A DNA stretch of 64,000 nt from NCBI GenBank assembly GCA_001972305.1, contig BDDD01000430.1:248001-312000 (forward strand), in the 5' to 3' direction. Made by a program: the position numbers and the translations under genes. The notes beneath the pieces were generated by a model. That model saw nothing but the letters and a program-made list of their open reading frames with translations. It did not search any database and was not told the origin of the DNA. Shown one piece after another: positions 10,142-22,445 of this stretch (position 1 is the first letter of the stretch; every line of letters begins with the position of its first letter). The DNA comes from Cephalotus follicularis (taxonomy: Eukaryota > Streptophyta > Magnoliopsida > Oxalidales > Cephalotaceae).

Positions 10142-11219
10142 TGAACAAGAATAAAAGACAATATCAAAATGAACAACAATGTAAAGAGATAGAGTTAGAA
10201 AGATTGGCAAACACTAGTTTAGAATGGTTCGGCGAAACTCTTGCCTACGTCCACTTTTCCCAAGGATCTCCTTGAGTTTCCACTAGTTCTCCGAATACAA
10301 TTGCGGGTGCTATTCAGTACACCTTTGTGATTGACCTCAATCACTTACAATTCTCTTTGGGTTCACTCCCCAAATTCACTAGGGTTCACTCTCCTATTAC
10401 AATCAAAGTATAAAGAGTGGTGTTTTGATCTAAACCTCTTACAAGGTTGGATTTTACAAGATAAGATTGCTCAAATCAATGAGAACAAGAAATAGCTCAA
10501 AATGTAAAATGTAAACTATTTGGATGAGCTTTGGATTTTGATTCTCTTTGAATGTATGCTTTGAATGATGTTTGTATATGTGTTTTGCTTGTGTTAATCT
10601 TCTATTTATCCTTCAAAACATTCGTCCATTTATAGCTTCTTCCCTCATAGATCCGTTGGGATTAGTTTAGGATTAATTCCATAATGGAATGTCCACTGAA
10701 ATCTGTCAGAAACTGTTCCAGCCGACTAAAGCGTCGACTGTCTCCTTTAAAGCGTCGATGGTCATGTGACCGTTGGGGATCTCAAATTTGAATATTCATC
10801 TCAAAGCGCAGGCGTTCAAAGTTGGAGTCGACCGGCACCTTAAAGCGCAGACGCTTAGACTTGGCAGTCGACGCTTAGGCTCCTTTTAATTGAAGTTGCT
10901 TCCACTGGTTTAATCGGACGACGCTTTGCACTAACGGCAGACGCTTAGTACCCCAAAGCGCAGACACTTGAATATTGAACGTCGACGGTTTAAGTGTATA
11001 TGCCACTTCTCCAAGTGCTTCACCGGTAGACGCTTTGTTCTTGTCTCGACTGTTTGTCAAAGCGCAGACGCTTTAATTTGGAGCGTCGGCGGTCTGGGCT
11101 GTTTTCTGCATAATCCTTGTTCTGTTTTTCTCACTTTATTGCTTTCTTGCACATTAAGAAACTTTGTCAAATACAATATGTTATCATCAAAACTTAGGAT
11201 TGAGACATAAATGTCAACA
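10140..11219 (-). mobile_element. SIRE-type 5' LTR (last ~60 bp deleted)
   Basis: On the minus strand it starts TGTTGACATTTATGTC at 11219 and continues to 10140, where it joins pol. The missing terminal bases are still present in the other LTR at 2476-2533. A TATA box (CTATAAATGG, plus 10626-10635) lies on the minus strand. The interval 10725-11100, just upstream of it in the U3, is packed with GTCGACGCTT variants. Confidence 0.8.
10725..11100. repeat. Cluster of GTCGACGCTT-type motifs in SIRE-type U3
   Basis: Exact copies are at 10729-10738 (AAGCGTCGAC) and 10867-10876 (GTCGACGCTT). About ten variants lie between, such as AAAGCGCAGACGCTT, AACGTCGACGGTTT and GGTAGACGCTTTG. The cluster is directly upstream of the predicted LTR TATA box, where enhancer elements of LTR promoters usually sit. 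Confidence 0.75.
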
Positions 11220-11284
11220 CGATTCACTTGAAAATTAGCATGTACGTATAAATAAAACATAATATATAACCGTTTGATTGACAA

Positions 11285-13654
11285 TGTAAGCCCCGAGTAT
11301 AGATGTCCGTACTTTATTGTATTTATACAATCTTGTGTAGTATTGTATTGATGGATGGCATGGATTGTATATAACATATAGTATTTTACACTTTTATGTC
11401 GGTTTATGGATTATGGGGGTTCAATCGAACCAAAACGTAGTTTTTAAGATTTTCATCTAAAGGAGTCTATATATAGACAAGTTAACTCTTTCAATTATCA
11501 TTTTCATTTCTCGTCTCATGTTCTAGAGAGAGTGTGAGTTAGAAAGAGTGTGTGGGGAATCAAGCAAGGAAAGAGTTATTGGGTTCGTGATAGAGTGTAG
11601 AACTTGAAGGGAGAAGCAGAACAAGGATTCAAGCAGCCAATTAGCTTGTTCTTCGTTCTCAACGAAATTGAGGTAGGTTCTACATATATGCTTTGAATCC
11701 ATGCATATTGATTTAATCGTATACTTGTATAGTTATAGATGGATGGATATATGTAAGATGGGTGAGTTAGGATGATTGCCATGATTGATTGTGGCTTTAA
11801 ATGGAAATCAGAGAGAGAATTAAGAGTTATAGGTTTATAAGCTTATTCTCTTCTATCTCTCGATTATGGGTTACGGGAGTGGATAATGGTGTTTTAAAGG
11901 TGTTTAAAATTGTAATCGACCATGGGGGCTTCTACCTTCCTTTGGATCGAGTTTAAAATGATTTAAATGGATTTAAACTGGTTTTGAATCAATTTTTCAA
12001 ACTGTCGACGAACTATCTGCTACCGCCTGACCGTCCAGGCTTGGCAGGTGATCAGTCGACGCTTTTGGATCCGATCCTTAACCGTCGACGCCTTGCATGA
12101 AACCGTCGACGCTTTGCTTAAAGGATAACGGTCGACGCCTAGCGCAATGGTCGACGCTTTATGTGTTGCTAAGCGATCGACACTTCGTGTAAGGGTCGAC
12201 GCTTAAGTTATAATGCCTTAACCGTCGACACCTTGTGCGAAACTGTCGACGCTTTACCACTAAAGGGTCAGTGCTTAGTGCCCTATTTTCTGTAAAACAC
12301 AATGTTTTCAATCCCTTTTCAACTCCAAATCCTTTTATCTTCAAATGGGTTCCATAGGAAGCCTCCACAAGGCCGTGTAGCCTATGTGAACCCTTCTTTA
12401 AACAAATGGTCTTCAAATCAATCATCAAAAACGGATTTTCAAAGAGGTTTTCAATAAATGGTTAGGTTAGTTCGATTGGGATATTTGGACGTGAATATCC
12501 TAGTTGCACTTCCACTCCATTATGTTACAAACTCCGATAGGGACCAAGAAATGGTTATGAAAAATGGTTATGAAAATGGCTATGGAAATGGTTTTGAAAT
12601 GGTTTTGACGGATGGATCTTATGTGATCTTTTATGGTCAGGTCTCTATCCTTTAAAAGGTTATATGGTCATGGGTTACAGGCTTCGCATAGTTTGATTGA
12701 TGGTTGATATTGTTTGAGACCTGATGAGATAACTCATTTATAATCTTCATTTCCATTATGAAGATTATGGGTGTTAGACCACATCATATGGGGGTTACGG
12801 AACCCCACTTTAGGGGTGGACCCAAGGGGACCACCGCATTGTGGGCGGACCAATGAGAATATTGTATCATGGGCTGGGACTATTGTGAACAAGCTCTATC
12901 GTATCGTTAGCTGAGACCATTGTGAACAAGCCTTATCGTATGGATGATGTGGTCAGTGTTATCTCGACTCCACTCAACTACGACCCTGAAATGGTAGTTA
13001 GTCAGTGGCAGTACTATCTCGGGCCGGAGGAGCAGAGTGGTACTCAGACCTTATGGATTGTTTGACCCATGGATGGTTATGGATTGAATTATGGAGTGTC
13101 TGCGGACCTATAGTCCTTTATGTGTTTAGGACTAGCCAAGTATGCCACCGCTTAGGGATGGTTGGTATACTGACGCTGTCCACAATTGACAATTATGCAT
13201 ATCACATGTCATGCATATATCTGTATATATATTGTTCACTTCATTACATATAGTATTACCTACATAGCCATTGTTGGTTGACCCATTCTCGAAATAGGTA
13301 CAACATTTTAGGGACGAGTGCTGAGGATGCCTTGACGTCAGACGAGATGGTTTGCATAGCAGTATGGCTAGCAGTGCAGTTTCCTTTATCTACCTTATTG
13401 TATAAGAACATATTGTATTCATTTGTGTTGACCTGCAGATTTGTGGCAGTGCTTAAGTTATGTATGTTGTATTATGGATTATGTTGGGTTCATCTATGCA
13501 AGTTTTGAACAGTTGTTTCCGCATGCATGATTATGTATTAAGGTTTTAAATTATAGCGTATTTGGGGTTATGATGCTACATATAGGATGGATCGTATGGA
13601 CGGACCTGTCACGTGTCGGGCCCTGAGGTCCTCCTCGAGGTTCTGGGTGTGACA
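11285..13654 (+). mobile_element. Tekay-type 5' LTR
   Basis: It runs from TGTAAGCCCCGAGTATAG to GGGTGTGACA (2,370 bp). The TATA box CTATATATAG is at 11467-11476. A GTCGACGCTT cluster occupies 12004-12270. The copy of the first part of this LTR at 18586 is highly similar, including the stretch around TGGATGGCATGGATTG. Confidence 0.85.
12004..12275 (+). repeat. Cluster of GTCGACGCTT motifs, Tekay-type 5' LTR
   Basis: Five exact copies of GTCGACGCTT start at 12055, 12105, 12150, 12195 and 12245. At least six diverged copies lie between them (GTCGACGCC, ATCGACACTT, GTCGACACC). Spacing is about 20-50 bp and all exact copies have the same orientation as the element. Confidence 0.9.
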
Positions 13655-13661
13655 GTTTAGG

Positions 13662-13674
13662 TGGTATCAGAGCC
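13662..13674 (+). other. Primer-binding site (initiator-Met tRNA)
   Basis: TGGTATCAGAGCC is the usual complement of the 3' end of plant initiator-Met tRNA. It lies 7 bases after the 5' LTR and sets the element on the plus strand. Confidence 0.9.
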
Positions 13675-13817
13675 AGGCTATGTTAGCCATGCCAGGATAA
13701 GATCCTTGACTGCTGGAATTAAGTGATATTGACAAGATTGATGGTTGCATCATTTGTTTTGGAATTATGGTTATGATAATTGGATATCTGACATTTTGTC
13801 TCTTATACATGGTAGAT

Positions 13818-15051
13818 ATGGAAGGCTGAAGGAGGGGAGCTGCTAGAGGAGCCAGAGGTAGTCAGCCAAATAGGCGTACTAGGGCTAATAGGGGTGTTGA
13901 GGAGCCAGAAGGGAGCAATGTGGTACCGGATGTTGCGCCCGCTCCACAAGCGCCAGTGGATAGTTTGAGGGAGATGTATGCCACTATGGACTGAATGAAT
14001 GAGGTCTTGCAACTCCAAATGGTTGCATCAGATCAAGCTGCAGCTGAGAGAGCAGCTAAACCTGCAGAGGCAGCAGAGAGATCAACTAGTCGTGCCGCAC
14101 GCAGGGAGGATTCTTTGACTAGATTCTTGAAGCTAAATCCTCTAGCTTTTATGGGAGATTCAGATTCTATGGCCTACGAGAGATGGTTGATGCAGATGGA
14201 TAAAATTTTTAGGTTTTTGGAGTGTTCAGACCTACAGAAGATTGTTTTTGCTACATATATGTTGCAGGGTGAGGCAGAGCATTGGTGGAAGATGGTTGAA
14301 TCCTCCTAGGAAGAATCATGGATAGAGAGGTCTTGGGACTTGTTTGTAGCAGAGTTCAATGAAAAGTATTTTTCTGAGATAGAGGTTGACAATAGGGAAG
14401 CCGAGTTCCACAGTTTGGTGCAGGACAACATGACAATGCCCCAATATGAAGCCAAGTTCATTGAATTGACGAGGATTGCTCCTCACATGGTCAGCACGGA
14501 GGCAAGAAGGCTAAGAAGTTTCTTACTGGGCTAAGGCCAGGCATCAGACAAAGACTAGTACCGCTGCGGTTGAGGTCTTTCTCTGAGTTGGCTAGCAGAG
14601 CTAGGGAGCTCGAGTCTATGTCTGATGAGGTACGCAACTTTAGGATTCAGGCTGGTAGCAGAAGATCTGCTTCTTTAGGTGGGCAGTCAGGGAGGAGTTC
14701 TGAGAGCAGTAATAAGTCCCAGAGATCAGGGAACAACAGTTGGGGTCAAGGCGGCTTACCTCAAAGTGTCGGCAGTCCACCCAGTTTTCCTGGCCATATA
14801 GGACAGTCACAGCAGAGGGGTAGTGGACAGGGCTTTCGGTAGAGGGAGCAGAGGAGGACATCTTCTCAAGGAGGTCACTCTAGACTTTTTAGTGGTGGCA
14901 GTCAGGTTTCTTTTGAGCCTTGCGTACATTATCAATGCACTAACCATACATTGGATGATTATTGGTGGAGAGCTGGTAAGTGCATGGTTTGCGGGGCTTC
15001 TGATCACATGGCTAGAGAGTGCCCTTATGATAGATATGGTTTAGGGAGTTA
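13818..15051 (+). pseudogene. Tekay-type gag, broken
   Basis: The capsid-nucleocapsid precursor would package element RNA. The likely ATG at 13818 is followed by an in-frame TGA at 13827-13829; further breaks are a TGA at 13992-13994, a TAG at 14307-14309 and a frameshift near 14535. Recognisable parts are the capsid core (FLKLNP..F.G......W, then EAEHWWK and the FV.EFNEKYF segment) and a zinc knuckle C-x2-C-x4-H-x4-C at 14981-15022. Arg/Gly/Ser-rich sequence precedes the knuckle. Not functional. Confidence 0.85.
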
Positions 15052-15232
15052 GCCAACGTAGAGTATGGGTCGAGCACAGGGAGGTTCTTAGCAGAACCTG
15101 GGTACCAGTTTTTAGTAGGGCCGTGGTATGGGATAGCAGCATCAGGGCCGCCCTACTACCAATTCGCCTTCTGTGGCAGGGAGAGATCATGGTAAGTAGC
15201 CTAGGGGATTGACACCTATGGTGTAGGGTAGG

Positions 15233-15832
15233 GTGTATGCTATGGATCAGAGAGCTATAACGGGATCTGCTTTAGTGATAAGAGGTACTATTTGTATCTC
15301 CCAGCATATGGCACGGACCCTTATAGATTCGGATTCATCCCATTCATACATTGCATCGCATTTTATATGTTATGTTGATGTGGAGCCCGAGCCTTTGCCT
15401 TTTGTGATGGAGGTTCACACCCTAGTAGGAGAGCCTGGGTATTCCGAATGGGTGTGTAAGTCTTGCGTCATAGAGATCGTCGACCGTGTCTTGTTAGCAG
15501 ATCTTATAGTATTGCCGATAGGTGAGTTGGATATGATCTTAGGGATGGATTGGTTAGCGGCACACTATGGTCAAGTGTATTGTTACGAGAAGGTCGTGAC
15601 CTTCAGTATGTCGAGACAGTCTCAGTTCCAGTTTATTGGGACCTTGGAGCACCAGTCAATTCAGATGATTTCTTTCATTCATGCTGACAGGCTTATGAGA
15701 CAGGGTTGCAGTGGTTACATGAGACATGTGACGGACAGTAGAAAATGGGTACCGAGGTTGGAGGATGTCCCAGTTGTTTGTGAGAATCCGTATTTGTTCC
15801 TGGATGAGTTGACATCATTACCTCCAGAATGA
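15233..15832 (+). pseudogene. Tekay-type aspartic protease, broken
   Basis: The frame includes the retropepsin-type region, with an active-site loop that reads IDSDSSHSYI where the family has D-S-G-S/A-S. The glycine is replaced by aspartate, which should abolish or weaken activity. ILGMDWL follows, as usual for the protease C-terminal part in chromoviruses. The upstream link to gag and the downstream link to reverse transcriptase share this frame but carry stops (for example TGA at 15830-15832). Confidence 0.8.
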
Positions 15833-17214
15833 GATGTGGAGTTTGTTATCGATCTTCTATCAAGAACAACACCGATATTGAGAGCCCCTTATCGTATGGC
15901 ACCTCCCGAGTTGAAAGAATTGAAAGTCTAGTTGCAAGGGAATAGGGGTTTCATCAGGCTGAGTGTTTCCTCCTATGGAGCACCGATTTTGTTTGTCAAG
16001 AAAAAGGATGGATCGCTCCAGATGTGTATCGATTATTGGCAACTCAACATGGTCACTGTTAAGAATAAGTACCCGCTACCACACATAAAGGAATTGTTTG
16101 ATCAGGTGAGAGGTGCTTCGGTATTCTCCAAGTTGGATTTGAGATCAGGATATCATCAGTTAAGGGTCAAAGCAAAAGATATCCCTAAGACAGCCTTCAG
16201 ATCAAGGTATGGGCATTATGAGTTCATCGTGATGCCGTTTGGGGTGACCAATGCCCCTGCTGTATTTATGAGTCTGATGAACAAGGTGTTTAGTCCATAT
16301 CTCGACCAGTTCATGTGGTCTTCATCGATGACATCTTGGTATATTCCAAGTCTATGGAGGAGCATGGAGAACATTTGCACTTGGCATTGCAGGTTATGAG
16401 AGATCATCAGTTGTATGCCAAGTTCTGCAAATGTGAGTTTTGGTTGTCAGAGGTAGCTTTCCTTGGTCGTTATCTCTAGTGCTGGTTTATCAGTGGACCC
16501 GACAAAGATAGAAGCAATAAGGGACTGGAAACGGCCGACAAACGTGATAGAGGTCCGTAGTTTCTTAGGCTTAGTGGGTTACTACCGCCGCTTTATCCAA
16601 GGATTATCACGGATTGCTACACCTTTGACCAGGTTGACGTAGAAAAACACAGTGTTTGTTTGGGATGATAGTTGTGAACAGAGTTTTCAAGAGCTGAAAC
16701 ATCGCCTAATTTCTGCACTGATCTTTGCTTTTCCAGAAGGCAATGAGGACTTCGTGGTGTACAGTGATGCATCGGGAAATGGTTTGTGTTGTGTTCTAAT
16801 GTAGTATGAGAAGGTGATTGCATATGTCTCAAGGAAGTTGAAGTCTCATAAAGAGAGTTATCCTACTCATGACCTAGAGTTAGGGGCGATAGTCTTCGTA
16901 TTACGTAAATGGAGGCATTACTTATATGGTACCAACTTCAATGTGTACACAGACCATAAAAGTTTAAAATACATTTTCTCCTAGAAAGACCTAAATATGA
17001 GGCAAAGAAGGTGGATGGAGCTACTCATTGATTATAACTGTGAGATACAGTATCACGCAGGCAAGGCTAATGTGGTTGCAGATGCCTTAAGTCACCGATT
17101 AGCTTGCTTGACCGTATCTCAGATCCAAGCACACCCATGGTTATTGGACAGAATCAGAGAGGCTCAGGGTATGGATGGAAGCTTGCTCAAGGTTGATTTG
17201 ATGGTTAAGGAGGA
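15833..17214 (+). pseudogene. Tekay-type reverse transcriptase and RNase H, broken
   Basis: The reverse transcriptase fingers and palm begin at ...YRMAPPELKELK, followed by [35 protein letters not shown] and FGVTNAPA. A one-base loss near 16310 shifts the frame just before the catalytic motif, which reads FIDDILVYS at 16321-16347 in the next frame. RNase H follows (about 16650-17095) with [26 protein letters not shown] and [13 protein letters not shown] at 16621-16700 and other stops break the frame again. Normally one polyprotein with gag-protease and integrase. Confidence 0.85.
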
Positions 17215-18542
17215 TTGAAACCTGAATTCTCGATTTGTGGTGATGGATTGATCAAGTTTCAGGGCAAGATCTGTGTTTTTTACATTAAGGAGCTGAAGGA
17301 TGAGCTGTTCTCAGTACATCCAGGGAGTACCAAAATGTACCGAGACTTACAGCTCAGTTATTGGTGGAATAACATGAAGAGGGAGATAGCAGAGTATGTT
17401 GCTTCTTGCCTAATCTGTTAGCAAATCAAGGCAGAACACCAGAGGCCAGCTGGATTGCTTCAGCCGCTGCCAGTAGCACAGTGGAAATGGGAGCATATCA
17501 CAATGAATTTTGTAACCGGATTACCAAAGACAAGGTCTAACCGAGATGCCATATGGGGTATTGTTGATCGCTTTACGAAGTTTGCATATTTTCTAGCGAT
17601 CAAGATGACCTTTTTGCTACAAAGGTTGGCATCCTTGTATGTTGAGGAGATCGTTAGGCTTCATTGAGTGCCAGTTAGTGTTGTATCTGACAGGGACCCG
17701 TGGTTCACTTCTCAGTTTTGAAAGAAACAAGCAGACGGCTTTTGGTACTCAGTTGAGCTTTAGCACTGTTTTTCATCCCCCATATAGATGGCCAGTCTGA
17801 GGGGACAATTCAGACTCTCTAGGATATGCTCAAAGCATGTGTGCTGGATTCGGGTAGTAGTTGGGACAAGCATATACCTTTAGTGGAGTTCTCATACAAT
17901 AACAGTTATCATTCTAGCATCGGGATGGCACCGTATGAGGCTCTTTATGGACGGAAGTGTAGAACTCCAGTATGTTGGTTTGAGGTAGGTAAGCAGAGCC
18001 TTTTAGGGCCAAGGCTTGTGCAAGAGACAATAGAGAAGGCCAGGATTATCAGGGATAGGCTTCAAACAACCCAGAGTAAGCAAAAGAGTTATGCAGATCA
18101 TCGAATGCGAGACTTAGAGTTCTTGGTGAGAGATCATGTGTTCCTCAAGATTTCACCGAGCAAAGGAATTATGAGGTTTGGCAAGAAAGGGAAGTTAGCC
18201 CCACAATATATAGGACCTTTTGACATCCTTGAGAGAGTAGGTACAGTTGCCTACATACTTGCCTTACTGCCCAGTTTGTCAGAGGTGTATAATGTCTTCT
18301 ACGTGTCGATGCTGAGGAAGTATCATCTATATCCTTCGCACGTATTGCAACATGAGTCGTAGGAGTTGAGGACATATATGAGTTTTGAAGAGATGCTTGT
18401 TCAGATTCTAGATCCCCGAGTCAAGCAGTTAAGGAACAAAAGCATTGCATTGGTAAAAGTATTATGGCAGTATCATGGGCTCGAAGAAGCAACATGGGAG
18501 CGTGAAGAAGACGTGAGGGCGTTATATCCTCCCCTGTTTTGA
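17215..18542 (+). pseudogene. Tekay-type integrase with C-terminal chromodomain, broken
   Basis: The zinc-binding part has HPGSTKMY...YWW..M and C-x2-C (ASCLIC). The catalytic core shows the region around MNFVTGLPKT, DRFTKFAYF and SDRDPWFTSQF; frameshifts around 17670-17825 interrupt the segment with the third acidic residue (DGQSEG). The GPY-like part (APQYIGPFDILERVG) is followed by an in-frame TAG at 18360-18362. A chromodomain-like tail (18390-18542: RVKQLRNKS, VLWQYHGLEEATWE) then ends at a TGA. The chromodomain places the element among chromoviruses, which use it to target chromatin. Confidence 0.85.
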
Positions 18543-18572
18543 TCCTAGGAAATCTCGGGATGAGATTTCTCT

Positions 18573-18585
18573 AAGAAGGGGAGGA
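18573..18585 (+). other. Polypurine tract of Tekay-type element
   Basis: AAGAAGGGGAGGA lies directly before the 3' LTR (TGTAAGCCCC). It primes plus-strand DNA synthesis. Confidence 0.9.
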
Positions 18586-19142
18586 TGTAAGCCCCGAGTA
18601 TAGATGTACGTACTTGATTGTATTTATACAGTATTGTATAGTAATGTATTGATGGATGGCATGGATTGTATATAGTATATAGTATTTTTCACTTTTATGT
18701 CTGTTTATGGGTTATGGGGGTTCAATCGAACCAAAACATAGTTTTTGAGATTTTCGCCTACAGTATTCTATATATAGATGAGGTTATTCTTTCTATTCTC
18801 ATTTTCATTTCTCGTCTCCTATTCTAGAGAGAGTATGAGTTAGAGAGTGTGTGTGCGGAATCGAGCAAGGAATGAGTCCTTGGGTAGAACTTGAAGGGAG
18901 AAGCAAAACAAGGATTCAAGCAGCCAATTAGCTTGTTCTTCATTCTCAACGAAATTGAGGTAGGTTCTACATATATGCTTTGAATCCATGCATATTGATT
19001 GAATCGTATACTTGTATGGTTATAGATGGATGGATATAGGTTCGATGGATGAGTTAGGGTGATTGTTATGATTGATTATGGCTTTAAATGGAAATCATAG
19101 AGAGAATTGAGGGTTATAGGTTTATAAGCCTATTCTCTTATC

Positions 19143-21967
19143 TGACACGGCCGGACCCAGCTCACTGGGATCCGTCACGCCCACTACGAGGCTAAGCCTC
19201 CCATCAGAGACTCATATCGTAGGTTCAGTAGAACAGAGATTCAGAAAATACATTTTTAAAGCTGAGAAATTCTTCAAAACATAAAATTTTCTTGAAAACT
19301 TGAAAATAATTCTAACTCTTAAAATTTTACGAAAATCGGGCATGTAGTATTCGTTTATCGAACTATGCCCCCTGTAAAGAAAAACACAGTTTATAATAAT
19401 GGGCTCAGCCCTCAGCAAACACACTCCCGAAGGAGGAAACAGTTTATAAAATGGGCTCAGCCCTCAGCAGACCACACTCCCGAAGGAGGAAAGAGTTTAT
19501 AAAATGGGCTCAGCCCTTTTAAAACGAAAGTAAAACATTTGTATAAAAACATAAGTAATGCAAAATTAAAATGTTGATGTGGTGATGTTATGCATGTGTG
19601 GACACTAGTAGGCATGCCCTTGTGGTCTCACCTCAGCAGACTGACTGACTCCAGCTGATAGAGCTCCGTAGACGAACCTATCAGAACTAAAAATAGAAAA
19701 CAGAAGAGGAGGTTAGTCCACAGGACTAGTGAGATAGAACAAAAAAACTCAGCAGAGTTTTGCTCGTAATAAAATATACTTTATAGAAATGCTACAACAA
19801 AAAGTATAAAACAAACTTAAACACAAGTTCAGAAACATAATCAAATCCAGAATATGATTTATAACACAGATTAAAACAACTTGAACAGAATATAAATTCA
19901 AAAACCATTTATAAAGCAGATATTTCCAGAATCAGCAGAAAACTGAAACATATCCTCAGAAACTCAGATACAATATAGTAGTTAACAAAGTTTAAACAAA
20001 ATAAATATATAAAAATACAATGGGTCTACTAGGTAAGGTTGACGCCTGGGCCCCGTCAGACCGAACGTCCAGCAGAACAGAAAGGCAACGATATCGTCGT
20101 ACCAAAGCATCATAACAGAAAGTCTACCGTGTACATAATGCCTCTCATGGGCAACAAATGTATAAGTAACACAATACCAAGATCCGAGAGCATCAAGATA
20201 TATTTAAATAGATTTCAGAAACACGGAAATCACCAATACTTCAAAGCAGATTTAAAACAGATTTAAAACAGACTTTAAAACAGATTCAGACAGATACATA
20301 ATTCATCAATGTATCAATACATACTTAAAACATATTTCAAACAGATACAGAAATCGTATTTCTTTCAAGTACAGATATAACTGAAAATATTGTCACACTA
20401 TGACTATCATCGTGCGAACATTTGAAAAACCATTACAAGAAAGTTTCAGACATTAAAACTTAAACATCTTTTAGAAATAGAGAAATCCAAAATCATTCAG
20501 TTACAGAAAAACTTAAGCGAAAACGTTCAATCATTCAAACCAATTACAAGAACTTCAGCATAAAAAAGTTAAAGAAAGTGTTCCACTCACAGAACAGACA
20601 AGCGAGTCCCTCGACTGGTCACATCCATGGCTGACCTCAAAGGCAGGATCCTCTACCAACAGACAGACAGACAAATAGACAACAGACTATTAGACTCAAA
20701 CACGTACTAAGACGTGAAAAGCTTTATACGATGAAATGAAATGCATGCATATGTCAGAAACTATAATCGACCTATACGGTAGACAGAAACAGAAGTCTGA
20801 TTATTTAAAACATCTTTTAAATCCTCAGTTTAAACACCTTTTCGAGAATCATTAAGTAAGTCCAAGTGGTTGTCCAGGTTATCCAATTTTGAGTTGATAT
20901 AAAATTCAAGCTCATAAGCAACAGAAACAGATACAGAATTATAGAATTCAACGAAAAACAGAATCAACAGAACAGAGTTCAGAGTTTACCGAAATCCGAC
21001 GGAACGTAGCACAGAGTCAGAATCCCACAGTGGAACAGGAACGGATCACATCAACGCGGAGAACGGAGTCTGAAAGCTGTCAGAACGGGCCACAGAAGGT
21101 TGCCGATGCGTTGGCCCACGCGCCTCCGCTGGCAGGGGCGTGTCAGCCACGCGCATCACCAGTCAGCCGCAGAGGTCGCATTTGGTGCACTGGAGGCCGG
21201 GGAGCACGGATCTAAGGCGTGTTGGTCACGGCGCCACTGCATCTGGTCGGAATGGTCGCGTTGACTGCTCATGCCTTCACCACCGATCTGCGTTTCCGGC
21301 ATCATCACGCGTCAGGGCTGGTACCGTTTGAATGGCCTTGAAGCCAGGAGTCCGAATCTGGGCTCGCCTTACCGTGACGGTCACCAGAGATGCCAGAACA
21401 ATACAAAACAGAGATGGAGAGAGAAGCGGTCACTGTGCGAGCACAGCGTGGTTGTCGGCGGGGGGGAGGGGTCCGGTGCACTCGGGAGGTGACGGAGGTT
21501 CAACTGGTACCTTTATCGGCGTCAGATCGACACTGATGCCGGTGACAGGAGCAGAGAGAGAGTGAGAGAACGGAGAGATGAGAGAGAAACGGTGAGAGAG
21601 GGAGAGAGAGAAAGGCATAAAATGAGACAAAACAAATGGCATTTCACAACATATATAAATTCAACCCTAACAGACGGGGTTTTTGTCCAGAATTTAACCG
21701 ATACGAACAAAAATTGGATGTTTAGGATATACTACTTTGCTTATTTTTTGAATTCAGCAGTAGTTTCAGTAAAACATCATTTAATTATAGCAAAGAAAAT
21801 AATTTGTTATGCAAAAAAATTATCATAAAGAAATCGCAATAGAAAAAATTTATTAATGTCATGATGCATATGTCATGAATGTCAAAAAAATAGACTAGCA
21901 GACAGACAGACATACAGGATGCCATGTAGGCTCCACAGACACAGACCACTGGGACACGGATGTCACA
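19143..21967 (-). mobile_element. LARD copy b, solo LTR
   Basis: It runs from TGACACGGCCGGACC to GGGACACGGATGTCACA (2,825 bp) and is colinear with the LTRs of the complete LARD element. It contains the GC-rich block (about 21040-21560) and GA-rich tract, and an ORF-like frame there is not conserved. The surrounding Tekay LTR lacks about nine bases at the insertion point and no 5-bp target duplication is visible, so a small deletion accompanied the insertion or the later LTR-LTR recombination. Confidence 0.85.
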
Positions 21968-22129
21968 TGGGTTACGGGCATGGATAATGGTGTTTTAAAG
22001 GTGTTTAAAGTTGTAATCAACTATAGGGGGCTTCTAGCTTCCTTTGGATCAAGTTTTAAATGATTTAAATGGATTTAAACTGGTTTTGAATCAATTTTTT
22101 GAACTATCAATGAACTATCTGCTACCGCT

Positions 22130-22445
22130 TGACCGTCGACGCTTTGATCAAAAGTGTCGACACTTGGCGGGTGATCAGTCGGCGCTTTCGTGCAATTTGT
22201 CGATGCTTTTGGATCCGATCCTTAACCCTCGACACCTTGCACGAAACCGTCGAGGCTTTGCTTAAGGGATAATGGTCAACGCTTAGCGCAATGGTTGACG
22301 CTTTATGTGTTTCTAAGCGATCGGCACTTCTTGAAAGGGTCGACGCTTAAGGTATAACGCCATAACCGTCGACGCCTTGTGCGAAACCTTTGACGCTTTG
22401 CCGCTAACAGTCAACGCTTTGGATCAAAGGGTCGATGCTTACTTA
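22130..22445 (+). repeat. Cluster of GTCGACGCTT motifs, Tekay-type 3' LTR
   Basis: Exact copies are at 22135-22144 and 22339-22348. Several others seen as exact in the 5' LTR are here altered (GTCGGCGCTT, GTCAACGCTT, GTTGACGCTT), mostly by changes at CpG positions. Confidence 0.85.

Larger units (their letters stand above)
2476..11219 (-). mobile_element. SIRE/Maximus-type Copia retrotransposon, minus strand, deleted and interrupted
   Basis: The insertion is bounded by the 5-bp target duplication CGATT (2471-2475 and 11220-11224). Its outer ends are TGAATAAACTAC on the left and GTCAACA on the right, giving TGTTGAC...TTCA on the minus strand. On the minus strand the order is 5' LTR (11219 down to 10140), the C-terminal half of pol, an extra sense ORF, and the tail of the 3' LTR (2476-2823). 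Gag, protease, integrase, the start of reverse transcriptase and the primer site are missing between the 5' LTR and pol. A LARD-type element (2824-7868) sits inside, and a deletion removed the sequence that once joined its left side to the 3' LTR. The SIRE lineage call rests on the pol sequence and on the CACCCCCCCTTGTAG-type LTR end. Confidence 0.75.

Noticed and set aside
10142..10148. Met start of the SIRE pol frame
   Set aside because: The first residues (MFILI) are encoded by LTR sequence at a deletion junction, so this is not an original start codon.
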